Both the position numbers and the translations under genes were made by a program. The notes under the pieces are model-generated. The model saw only the letters and a program-made list of their open reading frames with translations. It did no database searches and had not been told where the DNA came from. Below, piece by piece: positions 1-11,970 of a DNA stretch of 64,000 nt. The stretch comes from Chinchilla lanigera (Eukaryota; Chordata; Mammalia; Rodentia; Chinchillidae), in NCBI RefSeq assembly GCF_000276665.1, contig NW_004955438.1:13982899-14046898 (forward strand). Direction: 5' to 3'. Numbering within the stretch: the stretch's first letter is position 1; every line of letters begins with the position of its first letter.

Positions 1-130
1 TGATATTTTTGCCTTGCCTAAAACAATGGACCCAGTTGATAGTGGACTAAAACCTCTGAAACTGTGAACTGAAACAAACCTTTCCTCCTTTAAGTTGTTC
101 CTGCCAGGTATTTTTTCACAGTGATGAAAA
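1..130 (+). mobile_element. URR1-like DNA transposon remnant (end)
   Basis: The module around CTGTGAACTGAAACAAACC and the following CCAGGTATTTTTTCACAGTGATG matches the end of a rodent repeat that I recall as URR1 (hAT-Charlie group), and is also present at 2170-2465 and 12725-13160. It is cut by the window edge. Confidence 0.45.
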
Positions 131-189
131 GCTCACTGTACAGTGAAAGATAAGGATCTAGTTTCAGTGAAAGACAAGGATTTAGTTCC

Positions 190-420
190 TTTTACAGGTG
201 GATGCCCAGTTTTCCTAGGAACAGTTTTTGAAGATGTGGTCTTCTCCAATATATGTTTTAAGCTTCTTTGTTGAGAATTGGGTACCAATACCAAGCCATT
301 TTATTCACAATGGCTCTATGGTATATTTTGAAATTAGGTATTGTGATGCTACCAGCATTGTTCTTTCTGGTCAGATTGCTTTTCCTATTCAGTGCTTCTT
401 GTGCTTCCATATGAATTTTA
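190..420 (-). mobile_element. L1 ORF2 fragment
   Basis: Resembles the complement of L1 ORF2. It continues at 556 after a nested insertion. Many stops; fossil. Confidence 0.75.
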
Positions 421-543
421 TTTTTATTTTTAAAAATTTTATTGTTACATTTTAGATAGACATAATGATAGCGTTCATCATAGGGAATTTGTGCCTGTGC
501 ATGATATAGCTTGCCTCTTCTTTGTTTCCCACGCCCCTCCCCT
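421..543 (-). mobile_element. Nested L1 3' tail (123 bp)
   Basis: An L1 3' end in minus orientation (poly-T side on the left, AATAAAATTTTTAAAAATAAA on its sense strand), similar to 24346-24460. It is flanked by the exact 12-bp direct repeat ATATGAATTTTA (409-420 and 544-555), the target-site duplication. Confidence 0.8.
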
Positions 544-965
544 ATATGAATTTTAGAAATGCTTTTCCTGATCCGTGAAGGATGTCATTGATATTTTGAT
601 GGGGACTGCATTGAATCTGTAGATTGCTTTTCCTAGTGTGAACATTTAGATAATATTAATTCTACCAACCTATGTATGTACATGGGAAATCTTTACATCT
701 TTATCCCCTTCCTTGGGAACATATGGTTGGAGAGATGTGAACTTCTTCAGTTTTCTCTGAACTGCCTTTCTGCTTCCCTATACTTTTTAGCTGTTCCATT
801 ACTTCTGTTATGATCTCCAGAGCTCTCCTTTTCTCTTCTTGCAATATACTTTCTCCTTTGTTGTCCCAATTCTTCTCAACTTAAGAGCAATGTGAAGGAT
901 GTCTCTATTTCCCCATCTTACTTAAAAATCCCTACTGAAGTTTAATTTTTTTTAATATAATAGCC
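544..965 (-). mobile_element. L1 ORF2 fragment (continuation)
   Basis: Continues the antisense L1 interrupted at 420; L1-like up to about 760, weaker beyond. Confidence 0.65.
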
Positions 966-969
966 ATTC

Positions 970-1250
970 TCTAAAGTGTGAAGAGAGCTCACTGTGGCCT
1001 TGATTTTCATTTCCTGATAATTAGTGATGTTATCATTTTTCACATGCCTGTTGCCCATGTGTATGTCTTCTTTGGAGAAACCTCTACTCAGGTCCTTGCC
1101 CTAATTTTTAGTTGGATTGTTTGTTTTCTTACTTTTGAGCTGAGTTCCTTATACATTTGGATATTAAACCCTGATCAGAAATATTTTCTCCCATACTCTC
1201 TGTTGTCTCTTATTGTGTTTTTTGTTTTTGCTGTGCCAGTCCTGAAAAAA
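970..1250 (-). mobile_element. L1 ORF2 3' region fragment
   Basis: The complement shows the late ORF2 region (AATATCCAAATGTATAAGGA, then CAACAGGCATGTGAAAAATG). It is followed directly by an inverted, more 5' L1 segment. Confidence 0.75.
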
Positions 1251-1261
1251 AGAACTATTGG

Positions 1262-1710
1262 AACTAAGGAATTCAGTAAGGTGGCATGATACAAAATCAA
1301 CATACAAAAATTAATAGTGTTTATATACACAAAAAAGAAATCTGGAAAAGAAATCAGGAAGTAGTACAATGACAACAGCTAAAAAATATAAGGCTTGTGA
1401 ATAAATTTAAGGAGGTAAACTCTGTATAAACTAAAAACTATAAAGCATTGATGGAAGTTGAAGAAGATACAAATAAATGAAAAAATATCCCATCTTCATG
1501 GATTGGAAAAATTAACGTTGTTGAAATGTTTATATTACCCAGGGCTATTCACAGATTCAATATAATCTATCAAAATTCCAATGACTTTTTTATAGAAATG
1601 GAATGGTCTTAAAATTTATGAAGAATCACAAAAAAACCCTGAGTAGCCAAAGCAATCCTGAGCAAAAAAGAACAAAGCTACAGGTATCACACAAATCTTT
1701 TAAATTTTCT
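1262..1710 (+). mobile_element. L1 ORF2 fragment, inverted relative to neighbour
   Basis: Sense-strand ORF2 text (TACAAAATCAACATACAAAA, later ATCCCATCTTCATGGATTGG and CAGATTCAATATAATC). Together with 970-1250 it forms the layout expected from a 5'-inverted L1. Confidence 0.8.
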
Positions 1711-1714
1711 GTTT

Positions 1715-1900
1715 ATTTTTACTTCAGTCTAATTGCAATGGCTAATGCCTTAAAATAAATAAAAGTTATGATGAGGTTATCTTTTTCTCATTTCTAACTT
1801 TAATGGGAGTGCTCTCTGCATTTTTCCACTTAGAATTACATATACAGTAATCTTTAGCTTCTGGTTGTTTAATACTACAGCTGCTGATATTTTAATATCA
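1715..1900 (-). mobile_element. L1 fragment
   Basis: Antisense L1-like text near TCTAATTGCAATGGCTAATG and TTTAATGGGAGTGCTCTCTG. Degraded. Confidence 0.5.
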
Positions 1901-2169
1901 TTTAATTTGAATATGCCCAGTTAATTTAAGTTAATTATGTTTATTTTTAATCTGGAGTACTGAGTTATAATCTGGACTCTGAGGAAGAAAGGGTTTGATG
2001 GAGGATTGGCATCTATATAGAGGATATGATAGTATAAGATTACTGAGCAGCCATAATATTGATGCTTGTAGACTTTAAGAATGAGAAAAAGTATTAAGGT
2101 GAAGGAGTGATGGAAAGAATCATAATAGAAAGAACATTCAAATAGAAAATCCAAATGAATTCATGCTAA

Positions 2170-2465
2170 TGTTATGGTGCAGACCTGAAATGTCCCCCAA
2201 AAGTTATGTGTTCAAAATGGGAGAGTCACTAGGGAGTATGACCTGAAAGGGTGTATACTTCTCCCTAGTTTCTCCCTTCTGTCTCTGCTTTCTGGCTGTC
2301 ATGGGTGAACAGCTGGCCTCTGCCATATTTTCCACCATGTCATTTCTACCTTGAAGCCAGTCAGTGATTGATGGAACCCACTTCAATTATGAATCAAATA
2401 AAGATCTCTTCCTTTCAGTTGTGGGTGTCAGGTATTTTGTCCCAGTGATGAGAAAATAATGAATA
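2170..2465 (+). mobile_element. URR1-like DNA transposon remnant
   Basis: Begins near CTGAAATGTCCCCCAAAAG and ends with the CAGGTATTTTGTCCCAGTGATG module shared with the 12725 and 1-130 copies. Family name is from recall. Confidence 0.45.
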
Positions 2466-2589
2466 TAAGACGGTAGTATTTTTTGACTTTTGGGTTTGAT
2501 ATTCAGATCAAAACAATTCAAAATATAGTGGCTGTTAGGAAGGGTACTAGGCAATACATTTCTAATGCCTCTGGATCAGTTTATTTTAA

Positions 2590-3190
2590 AAATACAAATA
2601 AATAAAAAGAACAATTTAAAGGAAGCCATAAAAAGGACAAATCACCTACAAAATTAGGATGATAATTGACTTTTCTTTAGCAATAATTATGACTGGGAAA
2701 TAATGGAAATAATGGAAAAATATCTTTAAAGCATGGGTAAAAATAACTTGTCAACCTATAACTGTATATCTGGCAAAACCATCTCTATAGAATGAGAGGG
2801 AAATAAAACCATTACAGATAAAGTAGAGAGTGTTTACAATCAAGAGATGCACAGTAGGAGGGTTTTAAAAGTATGTACTTCAATTAAGAAAATAATCCCA
2901 GAAAGATTATCAAGGGCATAAGGAACGATACACAGAAAGATTTAACAAAAAGTAATATTCTTGGAGCTGGATGACTTCTAAATAGGATTTAGCTAGAAGA
3001 ATATTGTTTTACTCCCCCAAAATTGCTGGAAAGTCTCAAGAAATGGTCAGGAACACAGGAGCTAAGATCACACATAAGTATCATACAATTTATAAGTCCA
3101 TGAGGATAATGTTGTACTGCAATCAAAACCCATTAAATACCTCCAGCTTATCACACTGCCTTCATTGGAATCTAACAGTGAATACTGTTT
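2590..3190 (+). mobile_element. Old L1/HAL1-like fragment
   Basis: Degraded text such as CTATAACTGTATATCTGGCA and GAGAGGGAAATAAAACCATT resembles an ancient LINE segment. The assignment is weak. Confidence 0.35.
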
Positions 3191-3232
3191 CTGGAAGCTA
3201 AATGTTGCTGAGATTCTCCACTGCCCTGGTCC

Positions 3233-3320
3233 CTTTTTGGGGGCAAATCAGAATAGTACTCAGGACCTTGAACTTGCCAGGCAGGCGCTGTGCTCCTGAG
3301 CTAAATCCCCAGCCCCCTCC
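3233..3320 (-). mobile_element. ID-like SINE
   Basis: The complement starts GGGGCTGGGGATTTAGCTCA and contains GCCTGCCTGGCAAG, the A/B-box region of the tRNA-derived ID family. Confidence 0.8.
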
Positions 3321-3329
3321 TGGTCCTTT

Positions 3330-4290
3330 TTAAAAATAAGCTTTGTCCTCAGAATCTGTGTGGGTATAGCTACTGTTCAAATCCAGGCCACACGCTCAAG
3401 CCAAGATGCAAGAAAAACTGCAATATCAATTATGTGGCATTTTACATTGTGTTTCACACCAAAACTTAAACACAGGAACATGGCATCCTGGGCAATATAA
3501 CACAGTAGAAAAAAATGTCTACTATAGTGGAGAAATTTAAAAAATAAAAGCAGAAAATTGTAATAACAATATAAACCAATGGACTAAAAGTATAAATAAA
3601 GCAGAATGGTTTATTTAGGTCTCTTAAATAATTAAGAATGCAGTAAATAGAGTCTGATACATAATTCAAGCAAAATGCCTTACTGGAAAAATTATAGATG
3701 AAAGCCTTCTGAAAGTGAAAAACGCTAGGCAGATATTCATAGAGTAGACAAATTCCAGGGAAAACCTTTTGGTTTATGCCAACTGAGTAGGCCTCCAAGC
3801 AAAGGATGGGTGAGCTATCCATGGAACAGCATTGTCACATCAGCCAAGTCACAGCTGATCATTCCACCACTACTCATTGCTTGACTGATCTCAGTCTCTT
3901 GTCTGCAATTTTCATATGAGTACAGTGCTTGGGGACTTTCCTGAAAAACAGTTTTAGAAAAGTACCTGAAAGTTGAAAGTTGATATGGAGGTAGTGATGT
4001 AAAATATGGCATACAGGCAGAGGTAAGTTGCTTCACAGAAACACCAAGACTTCAAACAAAGCAGTAAGTTGAAATAAGGCAAGCAGAAGGCTGAATGGAT
4101 ACAATTATTAAAAATCAAGTTTGTTTTAAAAGGTGAAGTGAAGGGCATAGTTTATAAAAAATGTTTTGGGAGGAAGCTGAAAAGTAAGAAGTAATAGTAG
4201 AAAATCTCAGAAACTGAGAGAACTTGGAAGTGGAAGCTGGAATCATCCCTGTCTACACGTGGAAAAGTAATAATGGAAAAATTACATTGG
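3330..4290. other. No recognisable feature
   Basis: AT-rich intergenic sequence. Short open frames on the minus strand (3466-3822, 3815-4036) show no recognisable protein similarity. Confidence 0.5.
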
Positions 4291-4294
4291 CAGA

Positions 4295-4720
4295 ATATTG
4301 TCTTAGTCTATTTTCTGTTGCTATAACAAAATACAGCCTGAGGGTAAGTAACTTATAAAATACAGAGGTTCATTTAAGTCACAAATATAGAGGCCCAAAC
4401 AACATGGTGCCACCAACCTGTTGACTGCCCCCCCGGCTACATCACAACATGGTGGAGAAGGGAAGCATGTGCGAGCAAGGAAACAAGAGACAGGGCAATG
4501 ACCAGGCTCACTCTTTTTATAACAACCTGCTCTGGTAGGCCTTCCCGAGAGAGCAAGGATACACTCCCATGAGGAATGCATTAATCCTTTTTAAAGACCT
4601 AGCAATTCCCCTTGGCCCACACATCTTCAAGGTTCTATGTTCTGTCAGTATTGCCACTCTTGACTTGCAGCACATAAACCTTATTCAAACCACTGCACTA
4701 GCTTATCCCACTCTGACCTT
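4295..4720 (-). mobile_element. Ancient DNA-transposon-like repeat
   Basis: Starts TCTTAGTCTATTTTCTGTTG then CTATAACAAAATACAGCC, a terminus repeated near 21455, and resembles the complement of the 12725/52425 copies. Family not assigned. Confidence 0.45.
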
Positions 4721-5199
4721 TTAACCTGTATATACCCAGCTGCCCTCTTGAGTCTTTTTGAATGTCTGACATTTCAAATCTCATCTAATAAAAATGGAAG
4801 CCTTATCTTGTCCCCCCTCCTATAGCACTTCTCCCCAGCATTTTCTCACTTCATTATGTACCCACAAGCATAAGTCAAAGATTTTGAAGCCATCATTAGC
4901 TCTTTTTTCTCATTCCTCCATCCTGTCAGGTTATTTGTGTAATGGACTGTACTTCTAGCATTTATCTTCACTCTCTTTACTTCTTTCCATTTGAACCCTT
5001 TCTCAAGTAAGATTTGTGAGCAAACAAATTTTACAGATATTAAATTAGCCCTAGTGAAGAAGTATTTTGGCATCTAATGGCAACAGGTGACTGGTTCAGG
5101 TTCCACTCGGTGGTGCTGACTATAAAATATAGCATAATCGGTTCAGTAAGAGCCCTATGTTTTCATATCAGATAGCTCTCTTCTGCTTACATGACTGAA

Positions 5200-5288
5200 A
5201 AGCATGTATGTATGTATTCCTAGGGATCAAACCCAGTGCCTCATATATGTTAAGCCAATGCTGTAGCACTGAGCAACACACCCTGTCC
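5200..5288 (-). mobile_element. ID-like SINE remnant
   Basis: TAGGGATCAAACCCAGTGCC to CACTGAGCAACACACCCTG matches the complement of an older ID-like SINE. Confidence 0.45.
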
Positions 5289-5517
5289 TGAAAAGGAGAC
5301 ATGTTATAAATTAATATACAGAGAGTAGATGATGTCAGTGCCCTACCTATATTTACTGGGATTCACTAATCTTTTAATGCAGTTTGATCCCAGTATGCTT
5401 TTGCCCCACAACCAATGTCTGTGTCTGTCAGAGTCTGTTCTCAGGCTGAGAAAGAATACTTTGCCTGATAGCCTCAAGTTCCTGTAAGTTTACACCTCCC
5501 CAAGGGCAACACTTGAA

Positions 5518-5705
5518 CCAATGGTTCTTAATTAGAGGGAAATTTTGACCTCCAGTAGTCAAAATGACAGACAGTTGTGGTTATCATAAGTAGGTAAGGA
5601 AAGGGAATTGGGGTACTTATAACTTTATAGGAGGCTTTTAACTTATAGGAGGCAATAACACTGCTAGATATCCTTCAAATTCCCATAACAAAGAAGAAAG
5701 AGCTA
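5518..5705 (+). mobile_element. MER20-like element (degraded)
   Basis: AATGGTTCTTAATTAGAGGG at the left and CTGCTAGATATCCTTCAAAT toward the right follow the MER20 pattern seen better at 7125. Confidence 0.5.
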
Positions 5706-6089
5706 CCCTCCCAATCTGTTCATAGTGTGGAGATTAAGAAAGTCCACATTCAGTAATACCTTCAACAATGACTGATAGGAATCAAACTACAAAATTTCCA
5801 TTTTTTTCTCTTGCAGATAAACTGAATAATTCTGAGATATGATCTATGTTTTGACCAGGGCCGTCTTGTGGGACTCAGCTAAAGTTGCTTGCTTGGAAAT
5901 TTGCCTGGCATTGTACCCATGTTTGATTTCCATCTCCTCCATGTCTGCTTCTTCATTTAGCTGAAAATTTTTCCTAAAAATACTTCTTAGTTAACTACTT
6001 TTACATGTATTCTCATCCCAGGGTTGTTCTGTTTTGTCCACAGCCCAGGTTTTCCAAGGCAGTGGAGTATGTTGCTGAGATACCAAAGA

Positions 6090-6640
6090 AAATATATGAA
6101 GTGTCATGTAAGAAATAAGGTTTATTAAGCCTTACTAGCAGGTACTCACAGGAAAGGATACAGTTAATTGATACTATCAGAGAAAGGTCCACAAGAAATG
6201 CATCAGAGTCAAACAGTATTACTTGGAAGGACCACAGAGAACATGGTATTCCTTAGCAGTACTGCCTGGAAAAATCCCACCTGGATTGTATACACAACAA
6301 CAATGCTACTTAAGAAAATCCATAAGGATGTGTATTCTATAACCCCACCACTCAGCAAGTCTACCAAAGGGTAGGATGTGTACTTAACAACAGTACCTCT
6401 CAGGAGGTCCAGTGGTGATGAGGTGGACAAGAATTTGGCAGAAAGTACTCAGAGTGTCCGGTGGCAGCCAGGTACATTATACTCTATGTTGCTCTGTTCT
6501 GCACTCAGTTATTATAGGGAGCAGGTTTTATAGATTGCACTACATAGCAGTGACATCATTAGATTGCTTTGTTCCATTATAAGATCAGTACTCCAAGGAA
6601 CAACTGACTTAGCATACAGGCAGAAAGGTGGTTTTTATAG
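6090..6640 (-). mobile_element. Possible LTR fragment
   Basis: Moderately GC-richer segment with direct short echoes (GTACTTAACAACAGTACC, TACACAACAACAATGCTAC) and a minus-strand AATAAACC signal near 6119-6126. Consistent with a decayed LTR, but the ends are not resolved. An open frame at 6209-6430 is not a gene. Confidence 0.25.
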
Positions 6641-7124
6641 ATACATTGGATTTTCCCATGCCCAGTGACTTTCAGATAATTCTTATCTGGACACTTCAGA
6701 CTAGGCAAAAATCTTAGGAACAGAAAAGGGAAGCTTTAGGGACGTGACACTAAATGTCCTAGTTTAGTCTCAGGGATGATACACTCTGAGAAAAACAACC
6801 CAAAACAATTTATAAGGTAAATATTTAAGAAGAAATACAGATTTTGTGTGCATTATATGGAGTAGATTACCAAATGGTTGTCTACGTACTGTCACAGAAC
6901 TGAGGTCCTTGGGCAAGCCCATGAGCAGAGGGTCAGAGCATCTTAAACTCAAAGCAAGCATGTTATTATAGGAAAAAAGTAACTGGAGGTTAGGAAAACT
7001 TAATTCCAGTCTCTGAATAAGGAACAATGAAATCTTAAGTAAATCACAGCTGTATAAAAAAAATGAGAAAATAAAAATTGGATAAGTGCTAAAGCCTTTC
7101 CTCCTAACAGTCTATGTTGTCTTA

Positions 7125-7351
7125 GAGGATTGGCTCACAAGCAGGGATAGTTTTGCCCCCTAGGAAATATTTGACAATGTTTGGAATCATTTTTAGCAGA
7201 ACTAGAGCTTGGGGCCTACTGATACCTAGTAAGTAGAGGCCAAGGGCACTGCTAAATATCCTACAATGCACCGGCAAGTCTCTCTTGCTTCTTGCCAACA
7301 AAGAATATTCCAGCCCAAAATGTCAATAGTGCTAAGGTTGAGAAACTCTGT
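7125..7351 (+). mobile_element. MER20 (hAT-Charlie)
   Basis: GATAGTTTTGCCCCCTAGG, ATATTTGACAATGTTTGG, GCTAAATATCCTACAATGCA and CCCAAAATGTCAATAGTGCT in order, ending AAGGTTGAGAAACTCTG. This is the recalled MER20 sequence nearly end to end. Confidence 0.85.
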
Positions 7352-7354
7352 CTT

Positions 7355-10300
7355 ACACAGGTAATTAGATTAGATATTAACTTAAGAAATTCCTGATTAG
7401 AATGATTAAAATCAGGAAATGTGTTATTTATAACATAGTCTCTAAATATATACTTAAAATCAGCACAGATTATAGGTGTTTTTCTATATAAGATTTGGAG
7501 GGTCTTATTCTAAACAGACCTTGGGATATTACACAGCAGAATTAAGTGCCAAGTTGCTATAAGTAGAGGAGACAGCATGGGCCAACATCTTAACAGGCTG
7601 GTATAATTCTCAAGCATCAGACTCTCTGTGCATATTAGGATTTAAATATGCTATGAGTGTGCATCCAGAGCCATCTTTCTGTCCTGCGATCACTAAAGCA
7701 ACCTCTCTCATCTGTCCATTAGCCTTTGTATGCAACTTTGGGGATGTGATTTTCCTGGAAGGAAGAAGAAAATTTCCCCAAATCATATGTTAGGCAGGGT
7801 AAAAGAAAAGAATTATTTTGTAGCTAGCTTATCTGAGTTGAAACATTTAAATATCTAACATATTTGCTTACGAATCCAGGTTTATTCATGTGACAGATGG
7901 AAAGACAACGTCATAGTTAACTTTGACTTCATATTCTTGTTGGCCAAAACCTCTCACGCCCTTTTTAAACAAAGAATTGGCAATAAAATCCAACATATTA
8001 CATAACTAGCCAATGTTAATATATTGCTCAGAAAATAGGCTGCCAACAGGAAACTCCAGGAATAAAAGGGTTTCTATTTGATTATCAGGAAAGTGCCTTG
8101 TTCCAGTAACCACAGTAGGAAGGCTAAAATGAAAAGATTCATTCCTGGATTGTTGATTTCTCTGAAAGTGATTTAAAACCAACTTAAGATTTTTGAAGTA
8201 GGTCTTACATAATGAAATCTCTTTCATCTTTGGTAATATTTTAAAGTGTGCATCAGAAAATCTAAGGTGCTTAGAACTTTGAAAGACAAGCTGCTGCCAC
8301 TTGAGAGGTAGGTAACAGTTGAGACAGAGCCCAAAGTTTTCAGCTGAGAGACTTGTCTTAAATGGAGGAACTGAGAGGAGGTGCTATCCTACTCTTCATT
8401 CAGGTCTTGCTCATCAGGAATCAGGCAAGGAGAGGAACATTTTCCAAAGTTGCATACAAAGGCTAATCTTTGGTAGCTTTACTCATTGGGAGATAGATGG
8501 GGATTTTATCTACCAAACCTTCCACCATAAAGCACTTTCAATATCTCCCGTTAACTGCCAAACTAATATGTGTTTAGTAGAAATGCCTACTTTTGATTTT
8601 TTATATTCAAGGTTTCAAAGCTGAGTACTTGCTTTGAGTAATTCAACTGCCAGCTTTGTACCACCAACACACACATTTTAAGCTGATTTGCATTGCTTAT
8701 AATTAATTTTAGTTTTAAGTGAAAATTTAAAACTACTAATAGGCAATGTATTCTTGATTTTTATTAAAGAGAATGGAAGCATTTACTGAGATTCTACTCT
8801 AAATTTTCAAACATCTTTAAGTAAAATAGATTTATTCTTGAACTGAGGAGGTACAACTGAAGGTAACAATTCAAATGAAGGTTATTTTACTGTCACTTGT
8901 AGAGTTTCAAAAAATAATAAACCTAAAATCAAGATACATTTTTTCCCTCACACTTTGGCATGTCAGTCTTTATTTGATTTAGATACAACAAAAGTCAAGG
9001 CAAAGCACACCCTTGTAGTAAGTTACATTTCCCTTCTAATCATCTCAGAGCAATCTGATTTAATTACTCAAAAAGAAGATAGGGAAGGGAATGAATGTAA
9101 TTCAAGTAGGTAGATTTTTAATTAGCTAAATAGTTGTTAAACAATGATATCTAAAAATTCCTTAAAGTAACAGCTCCTAACAGCAGACAAACATTTCCAT
9201 GTTGGCAGTTTTAAGGATTTTATCAAGGCCACACACTTGGGACTCCTGCTGGAAACCCAGGAGCTATTTTCCTTTTTATTTCCCATAAAACTCTCCTAAC
9301 CTCAAAAAATAAAAATTAAGAATTTTATCAATAATTAGAGCAAAGACATAACAAAATGATCATTAATTCTGAATTATACAAAAGAATAGATCTTTTACAA
9401 TAACATTTGATATTTCAATATATCCTTTTCTACTGAAATGGGAATTGAGCTACATAGTTATTGCACATTCTAAAATGATATTAACCAAAATATTGTATAT
9501 TTCCTCTAGGTGTAGCAGAGACTTAATATCTCTTGAATCAAAGCTCACTAAACTAGCTATCAGGAAACATGTATTTTTGATTTATCTCTGTAATTAATTA
9601 CCTAATAAACATATGCAAGTCATTTATTTTAGACTCAATTTTTCTTTCATTTTGTTATAAAATGCCCGTTTTAGCTCCAAGGTTCTGTGCTTTAAGATCA
9701 ACTAGATGGGTTAATAACTAAGGAGAAAGAGGAAGCACTAACAAAAGTATTTAGAGTAAAGGAAAACAAATTGAGCATAACCTTCAAGGGCAAGACTGCA
9801 CATGAAGTACCCACATGTAAACTCCAGGTATTGAGATTTTATCAGTCGGTCTCTTATTCTGTATCCTGAGAAAAGAAGAAATAAGCACTCTCAAAAGAAC
9901 ATGGATTTACATTTCATTCAGTTACTTTTTCTCAGGACCGATTATTTCAAGAGGCTTCTAACAGGAAATTAATCTCTTAATTGATGTTAACTATTACTAC
10001 TAGAGTCAGGTTCAATTTGAAAGATTTCCAACCACTAATGCTCATTCAGTTATACAAAAATCAGCTGGGATCTTTTACCTACCACTTTCTCATAGATTGC
10101 ATGTGAGACAGTATGTAATACATGTTAAATAAATGGGAAATTTAAGATTTTTAATGACTGCCGCAGCTTAGTATGGTACTAAGGTTATTTATGGATGTCA
10201 ACTGCATCAAAGATTATAGAATAGAAATAATTTTAAAGTGTAGTTTCTCTGGGTTCCCTATATAATAGACACCAAATATCTTATTTGACTTGAAGGCCAT

Positions 10301-10385
10301 ATCTAACCCAGATGAAACTCACTTACCTATATACGAAAAACATTTGTCATATGCTTGTTATTGTCTTTTAATGGGGCTCTGGCCT
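7355..10385. other. Intergenic, no recognisable feature
   Basis: About 3 kb of AT-rich, apparently single-copy DNA. No SINE, L1 or gene could be recognised. The 101-codon frame at 8319-8624 shows no similarity I know. Confidence 0.5.
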
Positions 10386-10389
10386 AAGA

Positions 10390-10830
10390 CCACTGATCTC
10401 TTGTTCAGAGTGCAACAAATAAAACACAGGCAAAATATATTTTAGTTACAAGAGGAATCGGGATGGCCAGATCCAAAAGGGACTAAGACCATGAGGTCCC
10501 GGTGTCTCCAGTATTTATTAGATGCACAGATTAATTAGGGGATGGGCTGCAGGAAGTGATGGGAGTGAACTGTTGGTGTAGGCAAGGCCTGTGAGCTTGA
10601 GGAACAAACCATCTTGTGAAGAGCATACAGAAATGAGTCCTGGTTAACAAGTAACCTGTTTATCTGCTCCCTGTGGCTAGTGAGCTTGGAAAGGAGCCTG
10701 GGTAAGAGTCACAAAGTCCCCAGCTCTGATGCCAGCCCACCTTGAAGCCCCAGGACTCCACAGACCACCTGCTGGTCTTGGCCACAGCCACTGGCCTGGG
10801 GACAGCCACTGGCCACGGGCCTTGCCACAG
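10390..10830 (-). mobile_element. Probable solo LTR of an endogenous retrovirus
   Basis: On the minus strand it begins TGTGGCAAGG, is GC-rich at first, then has CTAATAAATACTGGAGACAC (polyadenylation signal at the R region) and ends near TGCACTCTGAACA. TG...CA borders are plausible but no target duplication is visible. No internal viral genes. Confidence 0.4.
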
Positions 10831-11039
10831 TCATGTAAGACTAGGACCAACTCTCAATTTACTTTATGCCAATATATTAATATCAATCACTACCTGCTCT
10901 GCACCATGTCAAGTTGGTTCCAAGCAATCTTTGGGTATAGACATTAAATTAATTTCTTTAAATGTATGTGATTTTACTTATAGCCAATTGGCATATTGAT
11001 GGTAAATGATTTTTTTTTAAGTTCTGGAAATTATATTGA

Positions 11040-11970
11040 CATCAATATTTTATACTATTTCTACACATCTTCTCTACATGAGTAATTTTCAACATAGTAC
11101 TACATATGTAGCATTTTACTTCATTGTGAATCCCTCCACATATGTAACAATACCCATGCATACTGAATGCTTTCCCATAATTCATACATAGGCTTTGGTG
11201 ACAAGGAAACTTCATTGTGAAAGTTAGCATTTCTATCAGCTGAATTTTTCATCCCATTTCTTATATGCATATATACTTCCTAATATGAGGGGAATTTTGT
11301 ATTTATAAAATGAAAACGTTGCAATAAATCTTTTCCATATTGTCTACATACATATTGTTTCTCTCCTGGTGGCACTTTGGTGCACTGAATGTTTTCCTCG
11401 ATGGTACAAATGCATAGTGTTACTTCTCATTGTGAATTCTTTCATGTTTTTGACGATCACTCTTGTGACAGAAAGACTGCCCCCATTGTTTACATAAATA
11501 CGTTTTCTCCCCACTATGAATTTTTTGATGTCTTTGCAAAGTACCATTTTGCCTGAAAGATTCCCATACTGCTTTCATACACAGGGTTTCTTTCTCCTCA
11601 GTGTGGGAACTTCTATATATACCCAATTTGGACTTATCAGCAAATCCTTTATATTTACCACATACATAAAGTTTCTTCCCAGTGTGAATTGTTTGATGTT
11701 TTTGTAATGTAATATTTTGACTGAAAGATTTCCCGCATTGCTTGCATACATATACATAGGGTTTCTCCCCATTGTGAATTCTTTCATGTACAAGAAAGTC
11801 ACTATTTTGGCTTTTATCTTTTCTTTTTTCCTCTATTGCTGGAAACTTAAACTTTGTATTTATTTCCTCATCATTACTTCTATTCCTGTGGCAAAATTAT
11901 TCAGAACCTTAACAGAGCTTTTTCCATAAATGTAAACTTCCAGAGGTTTTTCGGTGTACATTATTGAAAC
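11040..11970 (-). pseudogene. C2H2 zinc-finger pseudogene
   Basis: Degenerate zinc fingers at the 28-residue spacing on the minus strand. Linker-like HERIHNGEKPY, HQTIHTGKKLY and HQKIHSGEKTY and the finger start CKQCGKSF are readable. One frame stays open from about 11850 to the stop near 11417 without an ATG. Downstream, remnants continue in other frames to about 11040. Several fingers lack a Cys or His, one has a two-residue insertion, and no KRAB or 5' exon is seen. Likely the retroposed or decayed last exon of a KRAB-ZNF-type gene; the parent is not identified. Confidence 0.8.

Noticed and set aside
6209..6430. Tandem-repeat-like protein (repeated VxYTS motifs)
   Set aside because: Arises from short echoes in a probable LTR remnant; too short and irregular to be a coding repeat.
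8319..8624. 101-codon plus-strand frame in intergenic DNA
   Set aside because: No recognisable domain, no splice or promoter context.
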